A DNA stretch of 64,000 nt from Marinobacter litoralis (GTDB lineage Bacteria; Pseudomonadota; Gammaproteobacteria; Pseudomonadales; Oleiphilaceae), in NCBI RefSeq assembly GCF_016427555.1, contig NZ_JAELVS010000002.1, positions 434,001 through 498,000 on the forward strand, written 5' to 3'. The notes under the pieces are model-generated. The model saw nothing but the letters and a program-made list of their open reading frames with translations, did no database searches and was not told the DNA's origin. How positions within the stretch are numbered: position 1 is the stretch's first letter; each line of letters starts with the position of its first letter. This document shows, one piece after another, positions 13,053 to 21,985 of the stretch. A program made the position numbers and the translations under genes.

Positions 13053-13230
13053 CTTGTTGTAGTTCCCCGACTCAAATCGTTACGTCACCGAAACAACGCC
13101 GTGTCGCTTTGCCCGGTGATTGAAGATAAACACGAATGGCGCCGGTACACGGTTGCAGCAAACCCCGGCGAGTTGGTTATACTGCGTTATTTGAAGGTCC
13201 ATTTCAACGATTCCAGACAACAGGCACCGG

Positions 13231-15057
13231 ATGTTCCCTAAGGCAAAGCAGCCAGAGGTAGAGCCAATTTCCCGTAAAGAGGTTGCTGCCCGAATTAATC
13301 AGGTTCTCACCGGCATTCGTGTACCGGACCTGCCATATCCCACCGGTAACTCTGTACCAGAGACCGTGCCGGACTGGAGGCCTCTGCTTTCATCCTGTTG
13401 GTCCGAACAACGGGATGAACGGGTTACCCATGTTTTACGCTCAGTGCAGATTGACTGGAGCGTCCGCCAGGTCAATGCGGCTTATCTTGCTGATCGGATT
13501 ATGGATGTCTTCCTGAATACCAGTGGGCTTCACGCTTCGCTGGTCAGTCGCGTTGCCCGGCTTAGATTCTGGTGTGCCTGGCGGCTGGATGAAGACGGCG
13601 GCAAAGGTTTCCCGCAGGTTGTGCTGGATTGGCTCGACCATCTGCAGGAATGGCGTGGATGGAGTGATACCGGCGGGCGCTCGTCTCGTGTACTGCTGGA
13701 TTTGCTCGATAGCCTGGTTGTTGCTGTGGCAGCTAGTTTCGAACAGGGTTCGACAGAGCCGGTAGAAGTTTATTGTCAGCAGTGGCTTGATGACAGTTTG
13801 AAGAGGCTGGGGCAGGTGGATCGGCTTCGGCGTCGGTTGTATGACACCGAATTGGGTCTGTCACGGCAACGTCAGGCCGAGCAGATATCAAAAGCCTTGG
13901 TGGGGCGAGCGCTAAGGGGGCGGCAATTGCCAAGTGTTATTTCGGGCTTCGTGTTGAACGATTGGATTGGCGTGCTGAAGCAAAGCGTATTGGCCGACGG
14001 TGAACAAAGCGAATTGCATCGGCACGCGAATAAAATTCTGGAATGGTTGGTGTGGGCGGGCGACCCGGCCTTGTCTGATAAAGATCGAAGCAAGCTGTAC
14101 CGAGTGGGTGAACAGCTCGGAGACCTTGTTCACGATGTGTGGCGCCGTGCCATGGGGCGAGACATACCTGTGGCAAAAATTGAGGCGATCAATGCGGTTA
14201 TTGTTGACCGGATTAAAGGTGAAAGCACCGCTCCGGAACCCGCTCTACCGGCGAACGGCGAGTTCGCGTTTGACGCCGGCTGGCTCGAGCGAACGGCCCT
14301 GAGCACCCGTGATGTTGAACCCTACACGGAGCGCTGGTTTGTGAGCGGCGAGGGTGTCGATGAGCAGCGGCGGTTTTTCTTTGCGTTGTTGCCGGATAGC
14401 CAGGAGATCGTCTGGACCAACGGTGCCGGGGTAAAACTCGGGTTGCAGGATTGGTCCGAGTTCCAGCGGGAACTGAATCAACAAACGTTGCGGCTTTTAC
14501 CTGAGTTGAAACCGTTTGGCGAGGTCCTGGAAGAAACGGTAAATGTGTTGGTGAAGGTCTGTCAGAAACAGCAGCAGCAGCGAGAGCAAGCCGCCCGCGA
14601 AGTTCGAGCAAGAGCAGAGGCGTTGCGCCGTGAAAAAGCAGAGGCACAGCGTCTGGCTGAAGAGCGAAAAGCGGCTCATGAAGCCACGCTGGCAAGGCAG
14701 CGTGCGGAGGCCGAGCAGCAAAGGATGGCTGATGAAAAACTGGAGCTGGAACGGTTGGCTCGTGAGGCCGAAGCCGATGCTGCTCGCCAAGTTGACCAGC
14801 TCGAACTTGAAGGGTGGATAGTGCTCGAGTCTGAACAGGCCGAAGACACACCCTTGCGATTGAAATTGGCCGTCAAAATTGCGGCTACCGGCAAATTTGT
14901 CTTTGTCGATCGCCTGGGGCTCAACCGGCATCAAATGATGCGGGACGAATTGGTAGCGGGTATTGTCGGTGGAACGATAAGAATTCTTGGAGGCGGGGCA
15001 GCCTTTGACGATACGCTCAGTCGTGTTGTGGGCCGAATCCGTGGCAGCCGGAACTAA
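13231..15057 (+). CDS. DUF1631 family protein
   Basis: A 608-residue cytoplasmic protein with no signal peptide or membrane helix. Its C-terminal segment (about 530-608: LKLAVKIAATGKFVFVDRLGLN, then a GGTIRILGGGAAFDDTL stretch) resembles the PilZ-like end of DUF1631 proteins, a family of unknown biochemical function often mislabelled thymidine phosphorylase. A highly charged Gln/Glu/Arg/Ala coiled coil spans about residues 440-527. The region before it is alpha-helical and Trp/Arg-rich. A PilZ-domain gene starts 11 bp after its stop, so I infer a c-di-GMP-linked pair. The ATG at 13231 has only a weak ribosome site; no better start is evident. Confidence 0.7.
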   Translation: MFPKAKQPEVEPISRKEVAARINQVLTGIRVPDLPYPTGNSVPETVPDWRPLLSSCWSEQRDERVTHVLRSVQIDWSVRQVNAAYLADRIMDVFLNTSGLHASLVSRVARLRFWCAWRLDEDGGKGFPQVVLDWLDHLQEWRGWSDTGGRSSRVLLDLLDSLVVAVAASFEQGSTEPVEVYCQQWLDDSLKRLGQVDRLRRRLYDTELGLSRQRQAEQISKALVGRALRGRQLPSVISGFVLNDWIGVLKQSVLADGEQSELHRHANKILEWLVWAGDPALSDKDRSKLYRVGEQLGDLVHDVWRRAMGRDIPVAKIEAINAVIVDRIKGESTAPEPALPANGEFAFDAGWLERTALSTRDVEPYTERWFVSGEGVDEQRRFFFALLPDSQEIVWTNGAGVKLGLQDWSEFQRELNQQTLRLLPELKPFGEVLEETVNVLVKVCQKQQQQREQAAREVRARAEALRREKAEAQRLAEERKAAHEATLARQRAEAEQQRMADEKLELERLAREAEADAARQVDQLELEGWIVLESEQAEDTPLRLKLAVKIAATGKFVFVDRLGLNRHQMMRDELVAGIVGGTIRILGGGAAFDDTLSRVVGRIRGSRN

Positions 15058-15068
15058 GGGGGATTGTG

Positions 15069-15482
15069 ATGGATAAAGATTACCGTTTCGGTGAGGAATC
15101 CCCGGTTCCTGATGGGGCCGATAAACGGGCGGATTACCGTTTGTCAGCACGGGCGACAGCCCGGCTCCAGGTTGAATCAACGGAACCACTCGAGCTTGGC
15201 GGAGAGTTGCTGGAAGGTTCGGTTCGAACCTGCGAAGTGCGGGATCTTTCGGCCAGCGGGATGAGCCTGGTGAGCGCTGAAGCCTTGCGGATAGGGTCGT
15301 TGTTAGCCGCTGAAATCCATTTGTCCGGACGCGAGGAATCGTTAAGGCTTATGGTGGAAGTGGTATGGAGTAAAGAAGAGGGTAAGCGATATTTGATCGG
15401 CTTGCGGGTGTTCGAGTCCGACGAAACCGATTATCTGCACTGGCTTGATGCGGTCGCCGAAGCATTTGCGGGATCAGAATAA
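15069..15482 (+). CDS. PilZ domain protein
   Basis: A 137-residue single-domain protein of the PilZ family, which binds cyclic di-GMP. The binding signature is visible: RADYRLS (RxxxR) near residue 20 and, about 40 residues later, DLSASGMSL (D/NxSxxG). The beta-barrel follows and ends in LHWLDAVAEAF. The ATG at 15069 has a GGGGG ribosome site 6 bp upstream; a GTG one codon earlier is less likely. It lies 11 bp after the DUF1631 gene, so the two are probably one transcript. The effector output is unknown: the protein has no second domain, so it must act by binding a partner. Confidence 0.88.
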   Translation: MDKDYRFGEESPVPDGADKRADYRLSARATARLQVESTEPLELGGELLEGSVRTCEVRDLSASGMSLVSAEALRIGSLLAAEIHLSGREESLRLMVEVVWSKEEGKRYLIGLRVFESDETDYLHWLDAVAEAFAGSE

Positions 15483-15509
15483 ACAAAGCCGACAGAGAGT
15501 CGGCTTTGT
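15483..15509. terminator. Stem-loop terminator between convergent PilZ and fabI genes
   Basis: Arms ACAAAGCCGAC and GTCGGCTTTGT pair perfectly around a 5-nt loop (AGAGA) just after the PilZ stop and 24 bp beyond the fabI stop. The T tract is short on both strands, so its strength is uncertain. Confidence 0.7.
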
Positions 15510-15533
15510 AATGGGGTAGGGCTGTTAATGACC

Positions 15534-16319
15534 TTAGTCTTCCAGCTCGCCCATACCGGTGATGTTGAAACCACCGTCAACGTACAGAATCTCGCCGGTA
15601 ATACCGGATGCCAGGTTCGAGCACATGAACGCAGCCGCATTACCCACTTCTTCGGTTGTCACGTTACGGCGCAATGGTGCACGTTTGGCGTTCTCTGCCA
15701 GCATACGCCGGAAGCTTTTGATGCCGGACGCCGCCAAAGTCTTTATGGGGCCGGCAGAGATGCCGTTCACGCGGATGCCTTCTTTGCCCAGGCTTGCAGC
15801 CATGTATCGAACGTTTGCCTCCAGAGAGGCTTTCGCGAGGCCCATCACGTTGTAGTTCTGAAGAACCTTCTCGGCACCCAGGTAACTGAGTGTCAGCAAG
15901 CTGCTGCCGTCGTGCATCATCTTACGGGCGCCTTTTGCCAGGGCAACAAAGCTGTAAGAGCTGATGTCATGGGCGATGCGGAACCCGTCACGGGTGGTCA
16001 CATCAACGTAATTACCATCCAGCTCATGGCCGGGCGCGAAACCAACAGCGTGAATGATGATATCGATGTTGTCCCAGTGCTTGCCTAGCTCAGTGAATAC
16101 GTTCTCGATCTCTTCGTCGCTGGCAACGTCGCAGGGAATGGTGATCTTGCTTCCCCATTGCTCGGCAAATTTCTCCACGCGTGACTGAAGTTTTTCGTTC
16201 TGATACGTGAACGCCAGTTCCGCGCCTTCGCGAGCAAAGGCTTCTGCAATGCCGTAAGCGATGGAATGTTTACTGGCAACACCAACAATCAGTGCTTTTT
16301 TACCACTGAGAATACCCAT
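15534..16319 (-). CDS. fabI: Enoyl-ACP reductase (NADH) FabI
   Basis: Completes each round of fatty acid elongation by reducing trans-2-enoyl-ACP; target of triclosan. The SDR-fold protein has 261 residues and begins [21 protein letters not shown]. The catalytic pair is Tyr156 and Lys163 (YNVMGLAK), with Tyr146 and Gly93 (AVGF, the triclosan-resistance position) in wild-type form. Length and motifs match E. coli FabI (262). It lies 67 bp downstream of yejF on the same strand, as in P. aeruginosa, with an AGGGAG ribosome site. Confidence 0.97.
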   Translation of the reverse strand: MGILSGKKALIVGVASKHSIAYGIAEAFAREGAELAFTYQNEKLQSRVEKFAEQWGSKITIPCDVASDEEIENVFTELGKHWDNIDIIIHAVGFAPGHELDGNYVDVTTRDGFRIAHDISSYSFVALAKGARKMMHDGSSLLTLSYLGAEKVLQNYNVMGLAKASLEANVRYMAASLGKEGIRVNGISAGPIKTLAASGIKSFRRMLAENAKRAPLRRNVTTEEVGNAAAFMCSNLASGITGEILYVDGGFNITGMGELED

Positions 16320-16386
16320 GGGTATCGACTCCCTATGTTCCTTGATTTTGGCGCATTATCCCCGACCCGAGTCGAAGGGGCTAATG

Positions 16387-17985
16387 TCAATTGGTCGTAG
16401 TGCTATAGAAAAATGCCGCGTTCAGCAGCTCTTTGGTGTAGGTTTCCCTGGGTTCCCGGAAGATTCTTTCCGCGTCTCCGTATTCAACAATCTCGCCCTG
16501 TTGTAACACCAGTAATTTGTGGCTCAGAGCTCTCACGACATTCAGATCGTGGCTTATAAAAATATAGCTTAGCCCATACTGAGCCTGAAGTTTTTGCAGC
16601 AACTCAATTACTTGCTTCTGAACCGTGCGATCGAGCGCAGAAGTGGGCTCGTCAAGAATGATGACTTCGGGTTGCAAGACCAGTGCCCGGGCTATCGCAA
16701 TGCGCTGGCGCTGACCGCCTGAAAACTCGTGCGGGTAGCGGTCGCGGGCCGCGGGGTCGAGCCCGACATCCTTCAATGCCTGAATAACCTTGGCGTCGTG
16801 TTGATCGTTATTAGCTTGGTCGTGAATCAAAAGCCCTTCTTTGATGATCTCCGCTACCGACATTCGCGGGCTTAAGCTGCCAAAGGGGTCCTGGAACACA
16901 ATCTGGATGCGGCGGCGCCAGGGTCGGAACTGCTTTTGGGAAAGAGACGCTAATTCGGTGTCATCAAGCCGAACGGAGCCGGTGCTGGTCGTGAGTTTGA
17001 GTAGTGCATGGCCGATGGTTGTTTTGCCACTGCCGCTCTCGCCAACGATGCCCAACGTTTCGCCTTGGCTCAGTTGCAGGCTGACGTCTTTTACCGCATG
17101 AAAGCTCTTGGTGACTTTGCCCAGAAGGTTTTTTTTCAAAGTAAATGATACGTTTAGCCCGGAAACCTCTAGTAAAGCCTTTGTTTTTGCAGGCGGAGCT
17201 AAAGGTTCTTCCGGTGGTTCTGCATCAATCAGCGTGCGCGTATACGGGTGTTCAGGCGCTGAAAACAAGCGATCGGTTTCCGCTTCCTCAACTTTGCTGC
17301 CTTTTTCCATAACCAGTACCCGGTCGGCGTAACGCCTCACGAGGCTAAGATCGTGAGTGATCAGCAGCATGGCCATTCCGAGCTTTTTCTGAAGCGACTG
17401 AAGCAGCTCCAGAACTTGCTTCTGAACCGTTACATCCAGCGCAGTGGTTGGTTCGTCGGCGATGAGCAGCTCCGGCTCGTTGGCCAGGGCCATGGCGATC
17501 ATCACCCGTTGTTTTTGGCCGCCCGATAGCTGATGTGGGTAGCTCGCCAAGCGTTGTTCCGGGTTCGGGATGCCAACCAGATCAAGCAGTTCGATACAGC
17601 GCGTTCGCGCCTGTGGGCCTCTCATGCCCAGATGGACCTGCAAGGTTTCTGAAATCTGCTTCTCAACAGTGTGCAATGGATTGAGAGATGTCATTGGCTC
17701 CTGAAAAATCATACTGATTTTCCGGCCACGAATGGTTTTCATGACCTTTTCAGGGGCGTTAAGCACATTTATGCCCTCAAACAGAATTTCGCCGGAGGGG
17801 TAACTTACATGCCGCTCATCCAGCAGGCGAAGCACCGAAAGCGCCGAAACCGATTTTCCGGAGCCGCTTTCACCGACCACCGCCAAAGTTTCGCCCTTAC
17901 CAATCGACAACGAAAGGTGTTGCACGGCGAGAGGGCCGTGATCGAATTGGATGGATAGATCCGAGATGGTTAATAAATCACTCAT
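16387..17985 (-). CDS. yejF: Oligopeptide ABC transporter, fused ATP-binding protein YejF
   Basis: Tandem ATPase that energises peptide import through YejB/YejE. The 532 residues contain two ABC domains. Each has Walker A GESGSGKS, a signature (LSGGQKQR in the first, FSGGQRQR in the second) and a Walker B ending in DEPT. A linker of about 30 residues carries the oligopeptide-transporter motif HPYTRTLI. I chose the ATG at 17985 (MSDLLTI), one base after the yejE stop, over a start ten codons upstream that would overlap yejE. It is the last gene of yejA-B-E-F. Confidence 0.94.
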   Translation of the reverse strand: MSDLLTISDLSIQFDHGPLAVQHLSLSIGKGETLAVVGESGSGKSVSALSVLRLLDERHVSYPSGEILFEGINVLNAPEKVMKTIRGRKISMIFQEPMTSLNPLHTVEKQISETLQVHLGMRGPQARTRCIELLDLVGIPNPEQRLASYPHQLSGGQKQRVMIAMALANEPELLIADEPTTALDVTVQKQVLELLQSLQKKLGMAMLLITHDLSLVRRYADRVLVMEKGSKVEEAETDRLFSAPEHPYTRTLIDAEPPEEPLAPPAKTKALLEVSGLNVSFTLKKNLLGKVTKSFHAVKDVSLQLSQGETLGIVGESGSGKTTIGHALLKLTTSTGSVRLDDTELASLSQKQFRPWRRRIQIVFQDPFGSLSPRMSVAEIIKEGLLIHDQANNDQHDAKVIQALKDVGLDPAARDRYPHEFSGGQRQRIAIARALVLQPEVIILDEPTSALDRTVQKQVIELLQKLQAQYGLSYIFISHDLNVVRALSHKLLVLQQGEIVEYGDAERIFREPRETYTKELLNAAFFYSTTTN

Positions 17986-17986
17986 A

Positions 17987-19009
17987 TCAATTCTTTCTCG
18001 GGTCAAACGCATCACGTACCGCTTCTCCGGTAAAAACCAGCAAAGTCAGCATGAGCGACAAGGAAACAAAGGCTGAAATGCCCAGCCAGGGCGCGTGCAA
18101 ATTGGCTTTACCCTGGGCAATCAACTCGCCGAGAGAGGGCGAACCAGAAGGCAGGCCGAATCCCAGAAAATCCAGGGAGGTGAGGCTGGTAATGGCACCC
18201 GCGAGGATAAAAGGTAAGAAGGTGAGGGTGGCCACCATGGCGTTTGGCAGCACATGGCGGAACATAATATGCCGGTTCTCCAGGCCCAGGGCTCTTGCTG
18301 CCCGCACGTACTCAAAGTTTCGGGCCCGGAGAAACTCCGCCCGAACCACATCCACAAGCCCCATCCAGCTGAACAGCAACATAATACCCAGCAGCCACCA
18401 GAAATTCGGCTGCACAATGGCCGACAGGATGATGAGCAAATAGAGCATCGGCAGCCCTGACCAAATCTCCAGAAAGCGCTGGCCAAGAAGGTCAATTTTG
18501 CCACCGAAGTAGCCTTGAATGGCACCTACTGCGACTCCGATAAGGCAGCTGACCAGGGTCAGTGTCAGGCCGAACACCACCGAAATACGGAATCCGTAGA
18601 TCACTCTGGCAGCAACATCGCGCCCCTGATCGTCGGTACCAAGCCAGTTGACGGAGCTGGGTGGGGCCGGTGAAGGCACATCCAGATCGTAGTTGATGGT
18701 GTTGTAGCTGAACGGTATCGGGGGCCAGATCATCCAGCCATTGGCGTTGATTTCGTCGGCAATGAAGCTGTCCCGGTAGTCGGTTTCCGTGGGCAGGAAT
18801 CCACCAAAGGTTTCCTCTGGAATGGTCTGCACGACCGGGAAATACCAGTCACCTTGGTAGGACACGACCAAAGGCTTGTCGTTTGCTAGCAATTCGGCAG
18901 CAAGGCTGATGCCGAATATCAGCAGGAACAGCCAGAGCGACCAATACCCGCGTCGATTGTTTCGAAAGTTGCGTAGTCGGCGTTGTTGAATGGGAGAGAG
19001 TTTGATCAC
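17987..19009 (-). CDS. yejE: Peptide ABC transporter permease YejE
   Basis: Inner-membrane permease of 340 residues. One N-terminal helix (about residues 22-42) is followed by a periplasmic stretch of roughly 80 residues and then a five-helix BPD_transp_1 domain. The EAA loop reads EYVRAARALGLENRHIMFRHVLPNA. The GTDDQGRDVAARVIYGFRIS segment typical of OppC/YejE precedes the core. It is separated from yejB by 2 bp and from yejF by 1 bp, so it is certainly co-transcribed. Confidence 0.94.
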   Translation of the reverse strand: MIKLSPIQQRRLRNFRNNRRGYWSLWLFLLIFGISLAAELLANDKPLVVSYQGDWYFPVVQTIPEETFGGFLPTETDYRDSFIADEINANGWMIWPPIPFSYNTINYDLDVPSPAPPSSVNWLGTDDQGRDVAARVIYGFRISVVFGLTLTLVSCLIGVAVGAIQGYFGGKIDLLGQRFLEIWSGLPMLYLLIILSAIVQPNFWWLLGIMLLFSWMGLVDVVRAEFLRARNFEYVRAARALGLENRHIMFRHVLPNAMVATLTFLPFILAGAITSLTSLDFLGFGLPSGSPSLGELIAQGKANLHAPWLGISAFVSLSLMLTLLVFTGEAVRDAFDPRKN

Positions 19010-19011
19010 AA

Positions 19012-20097
19012 TTAAGCGCCCTCTCTGCTTTCAAAGTCGATGCGTGGATCAACCAGCACGTAGGTGATGTCGCTGATGAGTTTCAGCAGCAGCCCCATAA
19101 GTGTGAAGATATACAGGGTGCCGAAAATGACGGGGTAATCCCTGTTCAGAGCGGCTTCAAACCCAAGCAAACCAAGGCCGTCGAGTGAGAAAATGACCTC
19201 GATCAGCAGAGAGCCAGTGAAGAACAAAGACACAAGCACGCCGGGCAAGCTGGCAATGACAATCAACATGGCGTTGCGGAACACGTGGCCATAAAGAACC
19301 TGTTTTTCATCCAGGCCCTTGGCTCTGGCGGTGACGACATATTGCTTGCCGATTTCATCGAGAAACGAATTTTTGGTCAGCAACGTGAGGGTGGCAAAAC
19401 CGCCAATGACGTTGGCGGTAACCGGAAGTGCCAGATGCCAGAAATAGTCACCAATCTTCTGGTACCAATTCAAAGAGTCAAAATCGGGTGAGGTAAGGCC
19501 TCGCAACGGGAACCAGTCGAAGTAACTACCACCGGCAAACAGAACGATCAACAGGATCGCAAAAAGGAACCCGGGAATAGCATAGCCGACGACAATGGCG
19601 GAGCTGGTCCAGACATCGAAACGGGAGCCGTCTTTAACGGCTTTTCGGATCCCGAGTGGAATGGAAATCAGATAGATAACGAGCGTTGACCAAAGCCCAA
19701 GCGAAATGGATACCGGCATCTTATCAATAACCAGTTCGACTACAGAACGGTCTCGAAAAAAGGAGTTCCCGAAGTCAAACGTGGCGTAATCCTTCAGCAT
19801 TCCCAGAAAGCGTTCGTGGGCGGGCTTGTCGAAACCGTAGCGGGTTTCCATTTCGGCCAGCAGTTCCGGTGGCAAGCCCCGGGCACCCCGACTTTCGCTC
19901 GAAGCTGTCGATACTTCGCCGCCCATGTCGCCGCCACCGGCTCGGGCTAGTGCATTGCCGCCAAGGCCTTCCATTTCGGCTATCAGCTGCTCAATAGGAC
20001 CACCCGGCGCAGCCTGAACGATGATGAAGTTGAGCAACATGATGCCGACCAAAGTCGGAATGATCAGCGCCAATCGACGAAGTATGTATGTACCCAT
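19012..20097 (-). CDS. yejB: Peptide ABC transporter permease YejB
   Basis: Partner permease of YejE, 361 residues. It starts [20 protein letters not shown], the usual OppB-type first helix, followed by a periplasmic loop containing a Gly-rich insert (about residues 45-65) and five more helices. The coupling loop reads [24 protein letters not shown]. It ends [12 protein letters not shown], as in other YejB proteins. It lies 46 bp after yejA. The Gly/Ser-rich insert ([18 protein letters not shown]) is present in many but not all YejB proteins and is probably a flexible loop. Confidence 0.94.
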   Translation of the reverse strand: MGTYILRRLALIIPTLVGIMLLNFIIVQAAPGGPIEQLIAEMEGLGGNALARAGGGDMGGEVSTASSESRGARGLPPELLAEMETRYGFDKPAHERFLGMLKDYATFDFGNSFFRDRSVVELVIDKMPVSISLGLWSTLVIYLISIPLGIRKAVKDGSRFDVWTSSAIVVGYAIPGFLFAILLIVLFAGGSYFDWFPLRGLTSPDFDSLNWYQKIGDYFWHLALPVTANVIGGFATLTLLTKNSFLDEIGKQYVVTARAKGLDEKQVLYGHVFRNAMLIVIASLPGVLVSLFFTGSLLIEVIFSLDGLGLLGFEAALNRDYPVIFGTLYIFTLMGLLLKLISDITYVLVDPRIDFESREGA

Positions 20098-20143
20098 CTA
20101 GGGAAGGAATCCTTGCGTAACGGCTTGGTTCGGAGTGGGTTCC

Positions 20144-21973
20144 TTAGCGGGCAACCCACCAGTTGTTAAGATCGATACCGCTTTTAGGGGTAACGTCCGG
20201 CCGTTCAAGATGGTTCCAGTAGGCCACTCTGTCTTTGCTCAGGTGCCAGTGAGGTATGACGTAATGGCCGTGCAGCAACACGTGATCCAGGGCGCGCACC
20301 CTATGTACCAACTCGTCTCTGTCCGGTGCTTGAATCACCATATTGACGAGTTCATCGACGACTGGGTCGTTCACCCCGATCGTATTACGCGAACCTTGTA
20401 CATCCACATTCGACGAATGCCAATAATCACGCTGCTCATTACCGGGTGAGTCGGATTGCGGCAGTACCTGAGTGATCATATCGAAATCGAAACTGCGAAC
20501 TCGCCGAATATACTGGCTGGTGTCAACAAGGCGCACCGTGACATCAATGCCCAGCTTTTTGAGGTTCTGGGTGAACGGAAGCACCACACGCTCGAAGCTT
20601 TTCTGTGCCAGCAGAACTTCGAACTTAAGTGGCTTTCCGGATTCTGTGTGAACCATCTTACCGCCTTGAATGCGATAACCGGCTTCGGTCAGCAGCTTCA
20701 GTGCCTGTTTAAGGTTGTCACGAACGGTCCGGCTTTTGCCGGTGTCAGGTGGTGTGTACACCTTACTAAAAACGTCAGCGCTCAAATGATTCCGAAACGG
20801 TTCCAGAATCTCCAGTGTGCGCCCGGAAGGCAAGCCTTCAGACGCGAGTTCACTGTTTTCGAAGAAACTGTCTGTGCGGCTGTATTGGCCATAGAACAGA
20901 TTGCGGTTTGCCCATTCGAAGTCGAATCCGTAGGCCAAAGCTTCACGGACTTTGGGGTCTTTGAAAACCGCTTTTCGGGTATTGAAAACAAAGCCTTGCA
21001 TGCCAGTCGGACGGTGATGCTCGATTGCGACTTTGGTGATCAAACCTTTCTCGAACGGTGTTCCGGTGTAGGCCGTAGCCCAGTTTTTTGCTGAGGTTTC
21101 CTGCCGGAAGTCGAAATTGCCGGCTTTGAACGACTCGAGAGCAACAGTATCGTCGCTGTAATACTCGTAGGTGATTTTGTCGAAATTAAAGCGACCGATG
21201 CGAACCGGGAGGTCAGCTGCCCAGTAATCAGGTAAACGTTCGAATGTCACGGTGCGGCCTGCATCGAACGAGCCGATACGATAGGGGCCACTCCCCACCG
21301 GCACATTCAAACCATTGCCCTCGAACTCCCGGTCTTGCCAATAGTGGGCCGGTAAAATCGGCATCTGCCCGATGATCAGGGGAAGCTCGCGGTTTTCGGT
21401 ATCACCAAATTCAAACCGAACGCGGTGATCACTTTCGACCGATACACTTTCGATATCGGAGTAATAATTGCGATAGAAAGGATGGCCTTCCGTGGTCAGG
21501 ATGCGGAAGGAAAAGGCAACGTCTTCAGCGGTAATGGGTTCGCCGTCCTGAAACCGAGCTTCTTTTCGTAAATTGAAAATAACGTAGCTTCGGTCATCGG
21601 GTACTTCCAGGCTTTCTGCGATCAACCCGTAAGCCGAGAAAGGCTCATCGTCGGAAGGCACCATCAGGGTGTCGTAAACATAGGTACTGATGCCCGCTGC
21701 GGCAACGCCTCGGACTACAAACGGGTTAAAGCTATCAAAACCGTTGGCGACGGCACTCAGTTTTAGGTGGCCGCCCTTGGGGGCTTCTGGATTTACGTAA
21801 TCGAAATGATCGAAATCCGACGGGTATTTCACCTCCCCGTGCATGGCGATGCCGTGCATCGGCGCGGGCGCTTCCGGGGAGTGATTGTCTGCGTATGAAA
21901 CAAAAGAAGTGACCACCAGAGCCAGTGACGTAACCAGTCCGGTGAGGCTCGGTGCTTTACGTATTTTTGTCAT
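20144..21973 (-). CDS. yejA: Extracellular peptide-binding protein YejA
   Basis: Periplasmic solute-binding protein (SBP_bac_5) of 609 residues. A signal peptide covers about residues 1-28 (SLALVVTSFVSYA-DNH). The mature N-terminus HGIAMHGEVKYPSDFDHFDYVNPEAPKGG (shown here split as MHGEVKYPSDF then PEAPKGGHL) is the YejA hallmark. YejABEF imports peptides and, in some alphaproteobacteria and enterics, anhydromuropeptides (established for the family). The stop of mltD, a lytic transglycosylase that generates anhydromuropeptides, lies only 12 bp upstream, which suggests a peptidoglycan-recycling role here. Confidence 0.92.
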   Translation of the reverse strand: MTKIRKAPSLTGLVTSLALVVTSFVSYADNHSPEAPAPMHGIAMHGEVKYPSDFDHFDYVNPEAPKGGHLKLSAVANGFDSFNPFVVRGVAAAGISTYVYDTLMVPSDDEPFSAYGLIAESLEVPDDRSYVIFNLRKEARFQDGEPITAEDVAFSFRILTTEGHPFYRNYYSDIESVSVESDHRVRFEFGDTENRELPLIIGQMPILPAHYWQDREFEGNGLNVPVGSGPYRIGSFDAGRTVTFERLPDYWAADLPVRIGRFNFDKITYEYYSDDTVALESFKAGNFDFRQETSAKNWATAYTGTPFEKGLITKVAIEHHRPTGMQGFVFNTRKAVFKDPKVREALAYGFDFEWANRNLFYGQYSRTDSFFENSELASEGLPSGRTLEILEPFRNHLSADVFSKVYTPPDTGKSRTVRDNLKQALKLLTEAGYRIQGGKMVHTESGKPLKFEVLLAQKSFERVVLPFTQNLKKLGIDVTVRLVDTSQYIRRVRSFDFDMITQVLPQSDSPGNEQRDYWHSSNVDVQGSRNTIGVNDPVVDELVNMVIQAPDRDELVHRVRALDHVLLHGHYVIPHWHLSKDRVAYWNHLERPDVTPKSGIDLNNWWVAR

Positions 21974-21985
21974 AGTTCTCGCACG

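Noticed and set aside
14213..14851. 212-codon minus-strand frame inside the DUF1631 gene
   Set aside because: It is the shadow of the coiled-coil coding region, with low-complexity Pro/Leu/Ala composition.
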